DNA of 64,000 nt from Misgurnus anguillicaudatus (lineage: Eukaryota > Chordata > Actinopteri > Cypriniformes > Cobitidae). Each line of letters begins with the position of its first letter. The first letter of the stretch is position 1. The DNA is taken from NCBI RefSeq assembly GCF_027580225.2, contig NC_073358.2, positions 26,438,501-26,502,500 on the forward strand. The letters run 5' to 3'. The notes beneath the pieces were generated by a model, which was not told the origin of the DNA, made no database searches, and was given only the letters and a program-made list of their open reading frames with translations. This document shows positions 9,626 through 24,600 of this stretch, piece after piece. Both the position numbers and the translations under genes were made by a program.

Positions 9626-12600
9626 CTAAAGAGAAATAAGTCAATAATCAGTTTAGAGCTAAGAACAAATCCCTCAATTCTAAGTAAACAAACCGAAAGG
9701 CAAAAGAAACAACCTAAGCCAGCTTTACAAGGTTATTTTCAGTCATGTTTTGGTGAGGCTTTTCTGTGCAGAATAAAATTGGCCTTACTTCGACGTTTAA
9801 AGAAAACACAACAAACAATAGCAAAAGATGATGTTTTGTGGAAGATTGTGAAGAAACAGAAGGACAAATGCATACATATTTGCAATGTTTATAATTTGCA
9901 CATCATAAACACTCATTCAAATACACACAAACATATTATGCAGATCTTATCAAGAGCAGTAAGCTAGCCTGTTGAGATCTAAAGCTTAACCAATATAAAA
10001 ACAAAGCCATCCTGATAATTATATCTTTATTTATTTCTGACATCAGCTGACCGTAAATTTCACAGTTCAATTGGAAAAGGATTAGCGTTTGATTGGATTT
10101 TGTGTAAACGTAAACTCAAAGTGTATTAACATTTAGAAAGAGGTTTTTCGAGATTTAGATATTTGTTCGGTATAATAAATGGCCTTAATTTACATAGCCA
10201 ATGCACTCAATCTTCCTTTAGCAAAAGTACTGAACTGCTACCTACAAATGTTTTATGTAACCCTTGAAATCGTATCAACACTCGGAAGAGAGAAAGATGA
10301 GGGTGAAAGAAAGATCTGAGCACAAATTTTTTTTAGAAAAACATACATTTTTAGTCTGGTTGTAAGGCTACATTATAACAAATAACGGACGCTTTTCCAA
10401 GGTCTATTTTCTTAAAGAAGCTAAGATGCAAAAGCTGCTAAGCACCACCTATGTCAAAAATGAGATAATGATTAACTGAATCCTCTATTATACGTTCATC
10501 AAATATTTCGCTTCCAACCTGGCTTGAGGCCATTCAGAAATACCACTCTGTTGACAGAAACACTATTAATATTTAAGATTAACAAACTACGCTGGTTGTG
10601 TTTTATAGTATCACCTGTTGCCATGATGTTTGGGTGTTGTCAGTATGATGTACTGTAGGTGTTTTCAGAGCATTGCTTGGCCATGTGTGGTGCATTTGCT
10701 TTTCTGATGTTAGGGTGTCCTGGGATGTTGGTTGAACATACCTATGCTCAACAAGCCACATGCTTGAATTTAATTTATTGATATAACACTATGACATAAG
10801 TGGTCCATTGTAATATTAAGGGTAAATGTAATGCTAAACATAGCAAAAAACACTAGTTACAGGTATCAGTATTACTAAAGTCCTAATTTGACTATGCGAC
10901 ACATTCAAAACTTCCTTGCCTACATCCTACATACTTCTGCATGAGTGATTACAAAATATGCGTACTAAATTTGCGCCATGTGCATTAAGTAAATTTGTCA
11001 TTTATGTAATGAATAATTGACGACGGGCCATTGAATTATAAGAAAATAATGCACACCCAAGGTGGTAATGCAGCAACGACGTGAAGGGGAGTGTCGTTAC
11101 CAGATGTCAGTGATGCGCAGGTAAATGTATAAACAACCTGCACCCGACCAACGTTTTCAACTAACCTGCCTGCAACTCAAGACTGGAAATATATATATAA
11201 TATATATAAAAAGTAATTGTTTAAAAGATTAATTGTCATCTTTATTTGAAACGACCCGACCAGCTGCGACCCGAAAATCATAAAAAATATTTTTGGATGA
11301 CTCGTAACCCAGGTCACTGCAGGAACCCGCTCATTCTGGTTCAACCCGCGCATCACCGGGTGTGCATTATTTTCAAATAATTTTAAGGACCAGAGTCAAA
11401 TATTCGGCTTAAACCACGGTTACCACAAACATTGCTCTGATGCCTATTTTTAAGATATTTGACAAGTTAGGTGTGCGGTTTACAGAAAAAATAATCAACA
11501 CCCATGGAACATTTTTCAGCCAATCAGAATAAAGCATTCAACAGGTCCGTGGTATAAGGTGGTTTTACTTATCATTATACAACAGTTCTTTCTGGTTCTC
11601 GAATCTGATTGGCGCAGCTTTTAAATGTGGACATTGATCATTTATTTAATCGCGACGTGACTATTAAAACATGTTATGAGAATATCGCCACTGGTATATT
11701 TATAAGCAGCATGCAAAAACATCTCTCTGACACTTATAAAAAACTGTTTTATATAGTACTGACAAGAACGAAGTCTAATAATAACCGAGTGCTCGTATCG
11801 CATTAAGATGAAATGGTAAACCAACAGTAACATTATAGAAGTATAGTTTTATTAACTTTTACCTCGCGCCAAAACAATAACAACACAAAAGACACTAAAT
11901 ATGAATAAGAAAACAAGTAATAGTTTCATCATGACACCAAATACTGCTGATTTGATCTAATTTTGATCAACAGGCCAACATGAGAGCCAGGGAATCCCTG
12001 TCAAAGATGTAGCCCAGAGGGGGCGGTGGTCAGCGGGGCGAGTGAACACTGACGTCCGCTCATGCTTTGGTTCTCATACGTACCGAATCTCACTAATCAA
12101 ACGTTCAAACAGGCGCTATCTTTACTAATCGACTGTAGATTTAAATATAATACATATATATTCTCGACTGAACTAATCTTAAAACTACACTTTGTGACCA
12201 AGAAATTTTAATATTTAAAAACGGCGAATCCGTCCATTGAGTTAATATGAGATTCAAAGCAGCCGAAAGTGTTACCTGTCATTCTGGCCGCCCTCAAATC
12301 CGTGGCGGAAGAAGTAGTTCTCAAACAAAGAGGCTTTTAAAATTACTCCGTTGTTGTTTTCTAGTTTTCGGTTTTCAAACATGTGCCGTCGAACTGTTGT
12401 ATAAAAGCAATATCGCTCTCGGAGTCGTGTGATATAGCTCTATATCATCACGGCTGTGATTGCCTCCGGCACTCGGCCTACGGCCTAGTGCCTCTGGCCT
12501 AATCACAGCCGTGATGATATAGAGCTATATCACACTCCTACTCGAGCGATATTGCTTAATTAGACAACTCATCAATTTATCTAAAAATTGTAAGCACAAA

Positions 12601-15600
12601 TATAGTTGTACTTAATAATAGAAAAAAATATTTTTAGAAATACCAAAGAATTTATCAAAACAGTTTCTAATTATGTAGCTTTATCTTTTTTTTTGGTGAA
12701 TTATATGCGCATAATTAAAGTCTGGGCGCAATGCCCAGTGTCGTACATGCATTCACTATTTTACACAGCCTGTCTCCATAGACTCTGACACCAAACTGGC
12801 CCAAAACCCTGAGAAGCTGGAATGGTACCAAATATTTTGACAGCCAACAACAGCGTGTGAACAAGTGATGTAGGTAACTATGTTTAGTGAGTTTGGATAA
12901 ACCTGGCATGCAAGAAATATGAATGGTAGTGCACTTGTCCAAGTTTGTCTGCAAAACTCTTTAAAGTTGTACGTGTCTTCTTAAAATGTGATGAGATTGT
13001 GTAAAATTGAAATGGCTGATAAAAACAAAAGAAAGAAAGTTTCCTTTAGCCTCATTTTCTAGTGTAACAACTAAAGTTGCAGACTAACATTTGCCAGACA
13101 GAAAAACAAGAGGATGAATTGTCATCACTCTGGCAAAATAAGACCTTCCACATGCAATCCCTTGGTAGGACTCAGTCTCGCTAAATCCGTCATAATGGCT
13201 TTAACCTAAGCAGGATATCGCTTCTCCATCTTGTCTCTTAAAGAACATTATGGTGCAATCTACGGTGAGGTTTAAGTGTGAAATTGAATGAGAATGAAGA
13301 CTGGGGTACAGTAATTGCTGCGTACAGTCAGTGCTCTCAGCTGCACAGTCACAGATCAGTTAGCAGGTCACAAATGTATAATTTTTTCCGAATTGAATTG
13401 CTACAGTCAGGAAGCTTGTCAAGGCCTGGTTATCGCATCTTTAAGTTGATTCTTATGCAAGGAACAATGCACAGCAGGTACCGGTGAATGCTCTATTTGA
13501 CATTGACAGCAAATAGAAAATGATGCAAAAATGCTGTCCAAACAAACACAAACATAAAATATTATAATAGAATTGTTTCCTATTCGTCTACCCGCTGTGA
13601 TTATTACAATGCAATTTATGGCACCGCACATTCCTGTGCATCACTTTGGTAAAAGTACAGTAGAGGTAAAGAGTATCAAAGAAAGCCAAAACAATAAAAA
13701 TGACTTACTAAGACAGCGTGTGTGGTCCTTGAACAGACCTCTCTCACAGGTGGTCACGCACTGCCTGCCGCTGAGGAGAAAAGACCCACCACACGCTGTG
13801 CATTCAAAGTCGTTCTCACAGGTGGCACATGACGGCTGACATGCTGCTAGAAAAAGCACAGAAAATGAGAAAGGGTTTGGGGAGGTGGAATTGTTTATGG
13901 CATGAAACTAAAAAGCACAAAATATAATGTAAATGTTCAGAGATTGAAAATGATTTTAGGTCAGGTTTGACATTGCATTTATCTCGAAAAAAATCATTAT
14001 GACTTTAACAGATGACTGATTTAGTGTGTATATGTGTTTGGTTTTGTGTCTTGGCTATATAATTACACTTTTACACATATTCTCCCGGTTTCAAAGACAA
14101 GGCTTAAGGCTAGTCCTACACTAAAACACATGTTTGAGCTGTCTCAACTGATAATAACTTGCAATGACAGATTTTAAAACATGCCAGTGCCATTGATTTG
14201 TCTTACGATACACACCAGTTATGTATTTTTCTAAAGCATGTTTATGAAAGATGCTTAAACACTTTCATTTAACTACAGTATGGCCTAGTCCTGGTTTTAT
14301 CTTAGGCTTGTCTGTTAAACCAGGCCATTGTCTGTAATGTTGCTATTGTCAAATAAAAAACGTTATTTTGCTATGCTCTAGACATTTTTACATATTAAAT
14401 CATTTTCTTTAGTTGGGTAAGAGATTTGTCTGATGATGCCCTAATCCTGCACCAATAGCCCTCTGATGAGAGGGGAAATTCCAGTATGGGATCCAGTCCG
14501 TGTCTTGACTTGTTAAAATGACTAGGACACAAACTCACAAGACTCGTGTGCATGTACATGCACATACACAGACACACCAGGAAAGCTTTAGGATTAGGTA
14601 TTCACTATATGCCAAAAGTCAAAGTGTCAAAAACGTGTCAAAATTGTGTTTTTTTTTGTGGAAGAACTAGAGAATAAAGTAAGAACTAAAAAGATAAAGA
14701 GGTGAAAAGCAATTCATATAACACAAGTGCAAAGGTGAAACTTGAGCTGTCACGGTTATGAAATTTGGCTTACGGTTAATTGTCTAATAAATCGTGTCGA
14801 TTATTGCGATTAATTGCCTGTTTTACGGCTTTGATGATTATGACGATTAATTGTCTGGGGTTTTTTGCTTTGACATTTATTTCTCATACATTTTTTTATG
14901 AAATAATTTTCACACATTGTTGTGATTATTTAAATTAAATCTTTTGCAAGGTTTACCTTGCAGTAAATATTAATACACATAACACATATTTAAAAGTAAT
15001 CTGATACTGTCTCGTTTATACAGGCTCTGCAGCTCCCCCTTGTGTTTTTTAGAGAGATGTGCAATCATTGCGGTGATCGGAAATCAGATGATTATTTAAT
15101 CATTGTGACAGCCCTAGGTGAAACACATTTTAAAGCGTAACTAAACCCCTGTTCAGAGCCTGACTCCACCCACTGGCAATATTTGAAAAATGCAAGAAAA
15201 GTGGGCAGATCCCAACAGAGATAGAGGGGACGAACTAAGCTCGTACCAAGTGTGTGGTGAGATCGTAACGAGGGCGTGGTGAGCTTGAACCTGCTTACGT
15301 CATGAGTTACTTTTTGGACCCAACATCCAATAGGAAAATTCAACTGCAATAGCCACCGTTCAACCTGAAGAGGGCAGCACTCAGACGTTTTTACACCAGA
15401 TATTGTAGTATTGAAACACTTTATATCCAAATGTCAAAAACTTACTAAAATCAATGAACAGCACTAATAAAGCATAATTCTTACAGATCATTAACTAAAA
15501 AAAGTTGGTTTAGGGTTTAGTTACTCTTTAAATAGACACAAATAACACAAAAAGCACAGGACAGACTTTTAAAGACTCTGTTAGACACGCATCAGGGCAT

Positions 15601-18600
15601 CTTTGTGCCCCAGCAAGCATGAAAATACACAAATAATGAATAAATCATTTATAATCAACATTTCCCTAGCTTCTTCAACCATCTGCGGTTTACTTTTGTA
15701 TTTGCAATGCATTATGGGTCTGCCTTCTCAGTGGAATGCTTATAATGTGTTATGAACCAGTGTAATTAAGAAGCCTACTATTTCGAAATGCCTTCGCATC
15801 GGGAGTGCACATTCAATGCTTTAAACAACGTCTTCATAGGCAGCTCACTAGGTGCTAAAACCTCAGATATTTTGGGGTGAGAGAGGATAAGTGTTCATTT
15901 TCATACCTGCACAAACTTTGCCCCGAGCGAAAAAGCCTTCAGGACAGTATTGCAGACAGCGTCCATTCATCAGCAGGGCAGAAGGGTCCTTACAACTGTC
16001 ACAATGATCCGGTGTGCCAGAGCACGTTAAACAGTCCTGGTGACACTGGACGGCTGTAAACACACATCCAACAGAGAGTAAGAGAAAAGGCTTTCTTCAT
16101 GCGGCACAAAAATAAGATTAGTTTTTCTTATGTGCAGTAACATTCAAGAAATGAAATCAGATCTGTTCGTTTAGACATGTAGTCAATATCTAGTTTATCT
16201 ATATTGCTTGCTATAGTATAATAACTTTTAGTCTCTGTATAATCCCAAGAGGCCTTCTTATTAAATAACACCAGCTGTAAAGAAAACCACAATGTAACGT
16301 TTAACTTCTGCTCATGTCAATCACACAACATTTCACATCAGTTTAACCTTAAAGGGCTTTTTATGTTGAAACACTGTATACCAGGGGTCTTCAACCTACT
16401 ACTTTTTAATACAGTCTACTCAAAACTGATTTGATTTCAGCCGAGCTAATATAAAAAAATATGTAATAAATATATATTAAAATTGAGGCTGTTAATAGAA
16501 TGTGCTTTGGTGGGCAACTCACATGCGGGCAACCTGGTGCCCGCGGGCACCATGTTGGAGACCACAGCTGTATACAATACAACTCTGTATGAAGTAGCTA
16601 CAATTGTTTTTCGTCTCTTGTCTCAGCAAAGCCTACTCCACAGTCAAAGTGATTGTGTTCACTCCTTAGAGAACAGTCATGCAAATTAATTCTTCTAGCC
16701 AGTCTTTGGTTTACTGATTAAGCACACATGACCTCTCCACATGGTCCAAATGAAAGCCGAGCCTACAACTATATAGATCTCTTTGGCGCCGGTAGCTGGC
16801 ACAAGAATTAATTACACAGCCTCTAATGGGCCGGTAAGTCCAATGATGGGGGCTGTGGGTGGCGGGCTGGTGGATCTGTCCATGAGACCAAAACAAGAGA
16901 CATAGCAGTTGGGCAAAGTGAGGCATTGTGATTACACAAACAGCACTGGTGATTATTTGATGGTCATTTGTGATTTTTGTACAGTGTGTAGAGGGTCAAA
17001 ATATGGGCAAAACAATATATATCAAATATTAAAGGATTAGTCCATTTTCTTGAAAAAAAAAAAAAAAAAAAGATAATTTACTTACAACCATGTCATACAA
17101 AATGTTGATGTCTTTATTTGTTAGGTCGAGAGGAAATTGTGTTTTTTGAGGAAAACATTCTGGGATTTTTCTAATTTTAATGGATTTTAATGGATCCCAA
17201 CACGTAACAGTTTTAATGCAGTTTAAAATTGCAGTTTCAACGGACTCTAAACAATCTCAGACGAGGCATAAGGGTCTTGTCTGGCGAAGCGATTGTCATT
17301 TTTGACAAGAAAAATAAGGGGTGTGCACTTTTATACCGCAACTTCTTGTCTATCTCCGGTCATGTGAAACGGCAGCGCGACCTCACGCAATACGTCATCA
17401 CGTCAAGAGGTCACGGAGGACGTATGCGAAATTACGCCCCAGTGTTTACAAGTGTGGATGGTCCGCAAATATACGTTTCAACACCTGACCTTCGATGTCA
17501 TTACGCAATTATGTGAGGTCGCGCTGGTGCGTCACAGTACCGGAGATAGACGAGAAATTGTGGTTTAAAAGTGCATATTTTTTATTTTTCTTGTCAAAAA
17601 TGACAATCGTTTCGCTAGATAAGACTGTTATGCCTCATTTGGGATCGTTTAGAGTCCTTTGAAACTCTGTTGAAACTGCAATTTTAAACTGCATTAAAAC
17701 TGTTACGTGTTGGTGTCTATTAAAGTCCATTAAAATTAGAAAAATCCTGGAATATTTTCCTCGAAAAACATAATTTCTTCTCGACTGAACAAAGAAAGAC
17801 ATCAACATTTTAGATGACATGGTGGTGAGTAACTTATCTGGATTTTTTGAAGAAAATTGACTAATCCTTTAATGCTATATCATACAACATCATTCTGTTC
17901 CCCTGTGTACAAGTCAATGATGGGCTTTGGGTGATGAGTGTTTGGCTCAAAGCATGCAAGTCATCCAAAAGTTGTTCAGCTGGGTTCAGGTCTGGGCTTT
18001 AAGTTCTTCCACACTAAATTAATCATTTCAATTTTTATCACTAAGGGGGCATTGTCATATTGCAATAGAAATGGGCCCTGTTTAAAATGTTTCTATCAAA
18101 TTAAAAGCACACCATTCTCTTATATCATTATATGATGTGGCATTAAGATTTGTGCTCACAGAAATCACTAAAGTAGTCAAAACATTTTATTAAAAGGGGG
18201 CATTTCAATACGTTTGCCCATACAGTGTATAGATGGAGAAAAAGGAGCTCCAAGTTTTTAGTATTTTCTGACATTACTTTATAAATCATGTTAATTAAAC
18301 ACTTTAGTATCAATAACTCCTACTGAAAAAACGATTCTGCTATCAACTGCATATATTAAGTATAACCATTTTGGCAGGAATGTCCTTTGGGTCTTACTAG
18401 TGGGGAAAAATACTTTTTTTTGAGCAACATTGATTTTTACTCAGAAAAAAACTAAAACCTGCTAAGAATATAATGGCACTAAGCTTTGAGGTCTGATGCA
18501 ATATTGCAATACATCACTTGGGTAGCAGTTGTAGCCTGATGGTTAGAGAGTCAGGCTTATAACCCAAAGGTCGCAGATTCGATTCTCACAGTTGACAGTG

Positions 18601-21600
18601 TGTGTGTTTATGAGTGTGGGTGTCAGTGGCGGCTCATCCGAGGGGTGCTAATTCAAAATAAGTGTTCGGAGTGTCATGTGTGTGGTTCCTTTTTTCAAAA
18701 TATGCATTTTGCGCTTGGAGAGATCCTGTGTGCATTACGTGTTTTGTCAAAATAAGTGTGTGCTGCACACGCTTCAAAACCATTTATGATAAAAGAGAGG
18801 CTCACGTTCACAAAATACACGCAAGACGCTCCTTTAACAGTAAACTTTGATTACTCATGAGATTACGTGAGTATATGGCAAACACCAGTGTCTCTTTTAT
18901 CATAAACCCTTTAGACGCATCTGCAGCAGGCACCTATTTTGACAAGACACGTGATGGACATAGTTTCACTCGATGCGCCGAACACATATTTTGAAATTAC
19001 AAACCACACACATGACGGGCTACATACATGTTGTGATGAACTTCGCATCGAGCGCCCTCGAAAAAAGAAGTCACCGGCTGCCACAGGTGTGTGTGTTCAC
19101 TCACTGGAATGGGTTAAATTATGAGTATGGGTTACCATACTTGACAATCATGTCACTTTAACTTTTAAATATTAATATACTATACAAAGAAATTTTTTTT
19201 TTGCATTGTATATGTATTATGAGCCAGAAATTAATATCATATCACCGTGTTCATGTTGATTTCCACCACAACAAGACAGCCAGTTAACTGCCTGAAGGGT
19301 AAGATTTGACTGCTGTATTTAAAGGGTATAATCTTAGCATAACATTATATGCATAAACATAGAGATGCTATCAACCCACGTGCTGAAATAATCAATGTAT
19401 ACTTTAATTTCTCTGTGGACTTATTGGTGAGAGATCGAAAGAGAGAGAAAGAAAAAGAGAGATGCGTGTTCTCCTACTCCAGCATCTTCGAAATTCAGCA
19501 GGGAAATTTAGGATATAGAGCACAGCACAGTCTCATGAGCGCCATAGAGCTGAATAACCATGTTATCTAACCAGAATATAATCTAATGCTATAACTTTTA
19601 TCTCTCTCCCACTGAGATCAAAAGTGTTTTGTCTTTATGGCTAAGGAACTGTTCCTTGGAGCATCGGATTTTTAAAATGATAAAAAAGTTTATTTACTGT
19701 ACAAGAAATTCTGTTGCATTAGGGGCAGATGCATTCAATTATTTATTATTCATATTGATTTAAGTATACATCTCACTCTTTTACAAATAACCACTTTTAT
19801 CCAAAGCTCTTACAGTGCATTTTATTTACACAAATACATTTGTGTGTGTGTGTGTGTGTGTTGGTATTGTGGTTTACGGAGTATAGTGTATAATGACATG
19901 TTTATTATGCTATAAACATGGTTAACAGGGACACAGGCTGTACCAGTAGGGCTGGCACGATTATGAAATTTGGCTGACGGTTAATTGACTAATAAATTGT
20001 GACGATTATGGATATGAATTGTCTGGGGTTTTATTTGTTTTGACATTTAATTCTCATAATTTTTTTGTTTGTTTGTTTATAAAATAATTTTCACACATTG
20101 TTGTGATTATTTAAATAAAAATTTTACCTGGCAGTAAATATTAATACACATAACACATATTTAAAAGTAATTATTTAATGAATTTTTTTTTCAAAAACTG
20201 AAAATTCTTCATAAGAAATAAACACAATAAAGTGTCTGAAAAATAACTGAAAATAAAAATGCAATCAAAATAAACTGACTATACCAGAACAGGCCTTAAA
20301 TAGTAGTCAATCCTATTAAGGTCATATTAGTACTGTCTGTAGTGGCTGCAAAAAATCAATTAGTTAAGAATAGCATCACTCACTCTCCTAAATTTGGAAT
20401 TGCTGTTTTGGTATGTTTTACCTGCCAGTTCTACTTATCTAAGTTTTGCAGCATTTTTTAAAAATGCTGTTTATTCCACTGTATTGAATGGCTTTGCAAT
20501 GTATCGCGTCACACTGTCAGTTAAGGAGCGCCATCTGATACGGTCTTGTTAATACCGGCGCTGCAGCTCCCCCTTGTGTTTTTAGAGAGATGTGCAATCA
20601 TTGTGGTGATTTGAAAGGTCAGACAATCACGATGAGATGATTATTTAATCACTGTGACAGCCCTACAATGAGCTACAGAAACACCTTTCATTTTAGATTA
20701 ATTTAACTAATTTAAGTATATTCACTAGTAAGCATGACAATTTTTGTTTTACACATCAGTGCTGCTAGCCAAACAACCACAATTACAAATGCAGTTTTTA
20801 CCTGGATTGCAGTCTGGACAGCACTGGTCATTATGGGGTATAGAAAGAGTGCCCAATGGACATGTGGGACAAGAGAGCTGGTAACAGGTCACATGACCCT
20901 CCTGACACTGGCATTCACGACACGGCCCTTCTCTGACACTCTCTAGATTCTACGCCAAAAAAAAAGAAACAGAGTAAAACATTTACTGTAGAACAAATAA
21001 AGCATTCCACAAGAATTTGATTATTTCTATAAACCAAAGCATAAGCGGTTAACTTACAGTCAGGCGCTTAAAACTCTTGACATTGCCTTTCGTACCCTAC
21101 AAACATAAAGCCAGTTAGACTGATTGAGGTATTTACTTGCTTGTGTAATTCTTTGCTATTAAAATCTATCGATCGAATCACAAGTGGACAGGAGAGACAC
21201 ATCACGTTTACACCTGGTATTTAAATCTGTCTCTTTTGTCCACTTTTGACCACTTCTGTCCAGAATACTATGAGGGGGTGGTCTGTCGAGACGGTGGGCG
21301 AGTCTCTCCACTATCATTTAAACGCGAGCAGGAGTAATGATAGAGTCCACTGGTTTTGTTGTAAGTAAACTATTTTTTCTGAATTTTCAGCGCAATTGAT
21401 GAAATAGGATCGCGCAACTTTCACACGCTTGCAAAATGAAATTGCGAAGATCAGCCACTTTAGTTTTATCAATGAAAGGCTAAAAATAGCGCTGTTCACA
21501 GTGTGTTCATGACAGAAGTCTGAAAAGACGTAAAACATTGTGCTCAGTATCTCAGATCAGATAAATGGGGCAGAGAAGGCGGTTGTGTGTGGCTGTTCAA

Positions 21601-24600
21601 ACACATTCAATCACATGTGCGTTAACACTACAAAAGCAATCCGATCGAAAGGGTTTTCAACTACCTCTTAATGTGGTCGAAAGTGGACAAGCTTAAAATG
21701 TTTTGAACACCGTTTACACCTTTAAAGGTGCAGTGTGTAATTTTTTAAAAGGATCTCTTAAAAAGAAATGCAAAGTAATAAACAAAACTATATTATCAGG
21801 GGTGTATAAAAACTAGGGCTGGGTTTCGATTCAAATTTCAAGAATCGATTCGATTCCGATTCTCAAGATCTTGAATCGATTATCATTGTTCGATTCGATT
21901 CGATTCGATTTGATTCGATCTGATCCGATCTTCGAGATTTAGATAAGTGTTTTTGAAAAAAGCCCGAAATGGTGCCAGATAAGGTTGCACGGAATGACCA
22001 AAAATCTATTCCATGAGTCATTTTATTTCACGGTAACAGTATATTTCATGGTATATATGTTTTTCAGTTTTTTGGATTATATAAATGTGCAGTTATTTGC
22101 CACTCACTATAGCTTTTAACTGCTCACCACAGTTTTAAAATATGGACAATTCAAAGTTAATAATGTTAAAGTGAAAATGCCCAGAGGATAACAACAGATT
22201 AAGTCTTGATAGACAGAATCTTGTTTTTAATTGAGTTATTAATTTTATAGACTATTGAAGCTATAGTATGCATTGTATTTTGTATTTATGCATACATTAC
22301 ATTAAAAATAGGCAGTATGTAAAATGAACAGGTATAAATTTATGCACAAACCTACAGACAAGATAATACCTGTATATGAGAGACAGAGCTCTATATAGAT
22401 ATTATGACGGTTGCTATGATGTGATGAAGTCTGTTTTAAGGTCTTGACGCTCTTTACCTCCTATTACACATTAACATTTGCGTCTCTTTCTCGTCTTTCT
22501 GATCAAAGATGTTTGTACTATAAGCAAATTAGGCGTCAAACTACATCGCTCCAGCAGCGCACGTGTCACTGATATAAACGCGAGTTTTGTCTTAGCTTGT
22601 TAAAAGTTCAGAAACCTTTACAATTATTAGCATTATGTGTAAGAAGAACTCTTTATTTGCCGACCCGTTGCGCACGCCTCAAGAAACCTCTGCCCGTGAG
22701 AGTCAGGCTGCATGAGCACAGAGGGGGAGAGAGAGAGAGAGATTCACTGGAGACCTGCGGTGGATTCACTGCATGGCACTTATTATAAAATTACACAAAT
22801 AACTCGTTCATTTGTTATGAGTGGATTATTTTACATGTAGATCGCAGCTTTGAGCGTTTCTAGAGTTTTCAAAACAACCGCTTGCTTAACGTTACTGACC
22901 GCTATGTTCGTTGTTTTAATGTCCTTCCACCTCGCGCGCATGCGTGAATTCAATGACGCGGCAAGTTTAAGTTATTAATTATTAAATCGATTCTTTGAGT
23001 TACGGATCGATCTTTAGAGATTAACATGAAAATCGATTCAGAATCGGTGAATAGATTTTTTCGACACAGCCCTAATAAAGACCTTTTTATAATGAACCGT
23101 TATGTTTTTATTACCTTAGAATGAGACGTTTTTATCTACATACACAGAGGGTCCCCTTACATGGAAGTCGCCATTTTGTGCCACCATGTTTCTACGGAAG
23201 CCCTTAATGGACAAACTTTTTTACTAAGTTGTCTCCGTCGATGACATGTTTTTTCCGGTGGCGGCTACTGTAGCTTCTCTATGCGTTTCGAAATTGAGGG
23301 GTGAGCAGTGGACTGAGCCGTTGGTTGCAATTCGCAACCTCACCACTAGATGCTGCTAAAATTTACACACTGCACCTTTAACCAGACCTCTATATTAATA
23401 GAAAATATCAGAAAATAACATTCATACCTTTTGGTCTGGCAGTAGATATGTACAGGAACTAGTCGCTGTTTTACACTCCGGGCAGCACTTCCCTGGCAGC
23501 TGGACGAGCTTTTCTCCCTAACACAAGGTGTAAAGTTTAAGCTCATTTAATTTCAGCGTGAAGATCCCTCAGGCAATGATTAGCTGCCTGACACAGAGCC
23601 ACAAAACTCTAATTACCTCAGCGTTTTCCAATTCTATCTCTAAGGCTCTTTATAGGCGACGGCTATCAATAACTATTCACATTCATGTGAGAATCTTTGG
23701 ATGTTTCTTAGGGTAATCAAACTGTTACATAACCTCATGGCACGCTTACAGGCAAATGAGCAGACGCCAATGAAACATTGAAGTAGAAAAAGTCTGACGA
23801 ATGTCTTCAAAATGAAATACAGTAGAAGGTTGACGTCTTTGCTGTTCAATCAGATACTTAAAAAACTCACATTTACATTAATGCACATCGCTTTATGCAT
23901 TTCATACTTTAAACCTGATAGTGTTTGTGCTTTGATTTGCAATCATTTATCATTAAATGAATTATGAGAGCATCTAAATGCTAGATCCATCAGACAAACT
24001 TACATGCTTTAAGGGGTATCTTTATTTACAATGATTGCTATTGTAATAATAAACCCTCAAGCTGCATATACACATCAATTGTTAACCCTACCGTGATTGT
24101 ACACCCCTAATGAAAGTCCAAATATAGTTTAACATTCCTCTTATAAGAACCTTTGAAATGAATGTCCTGGATTTCGTCCAAAAGATCAATTAAAATGTAA
24201 TAAATCACCGATGTGCTTAAGCTTTCAGTGTACCGTATGATTAATGTAGAAGCAGTTAGTATACTGATTGAATACAATTATATTTCATAACCATGAAAAA
24301 TGACTACAGAGATAACAGTGCACCTTCACTGAGAAAGGCATTCCAGACTTGCATGCAACGTTTCAATATTTTTTTAATGGTAGTATATAGGGCAGCTACC
24401 CATGCAGCTGAGCTTGTTATTTGAATGAATAATGCCTTCTGTACGCATGTGGCCCTTCTGACGGGTTTGCATCAAAGTATGTTTCCAATAAAAATGTGGG
24501 CACATACCCGTGGGCACTCGGTTCTGGCACACTCAACCCGCTGGCACAGAACCTGACCCCGTTCACACATGCAGAACTCGCAACCGGTGCTGTTCCACAT

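Noticed and set aside
9569..9967. 132-codon plus-strand frame over furin exon 3
   Set aside because: Antisense shadow of the fras1 exon extended into intron; no independent support.
17055..17074. A-run as a possible retroposed poly(A) tail
   Set aside because: It sits inside the left arm of the foldback element and is only a local expansion of an A-rich site.
18662..19161. Short plus-strand frames near 18.6-19.1 kb
   Set aside because: Sequence begins with gtggcggctcatcc, typical of repeat borders; frames are short, overlapping and without domains.
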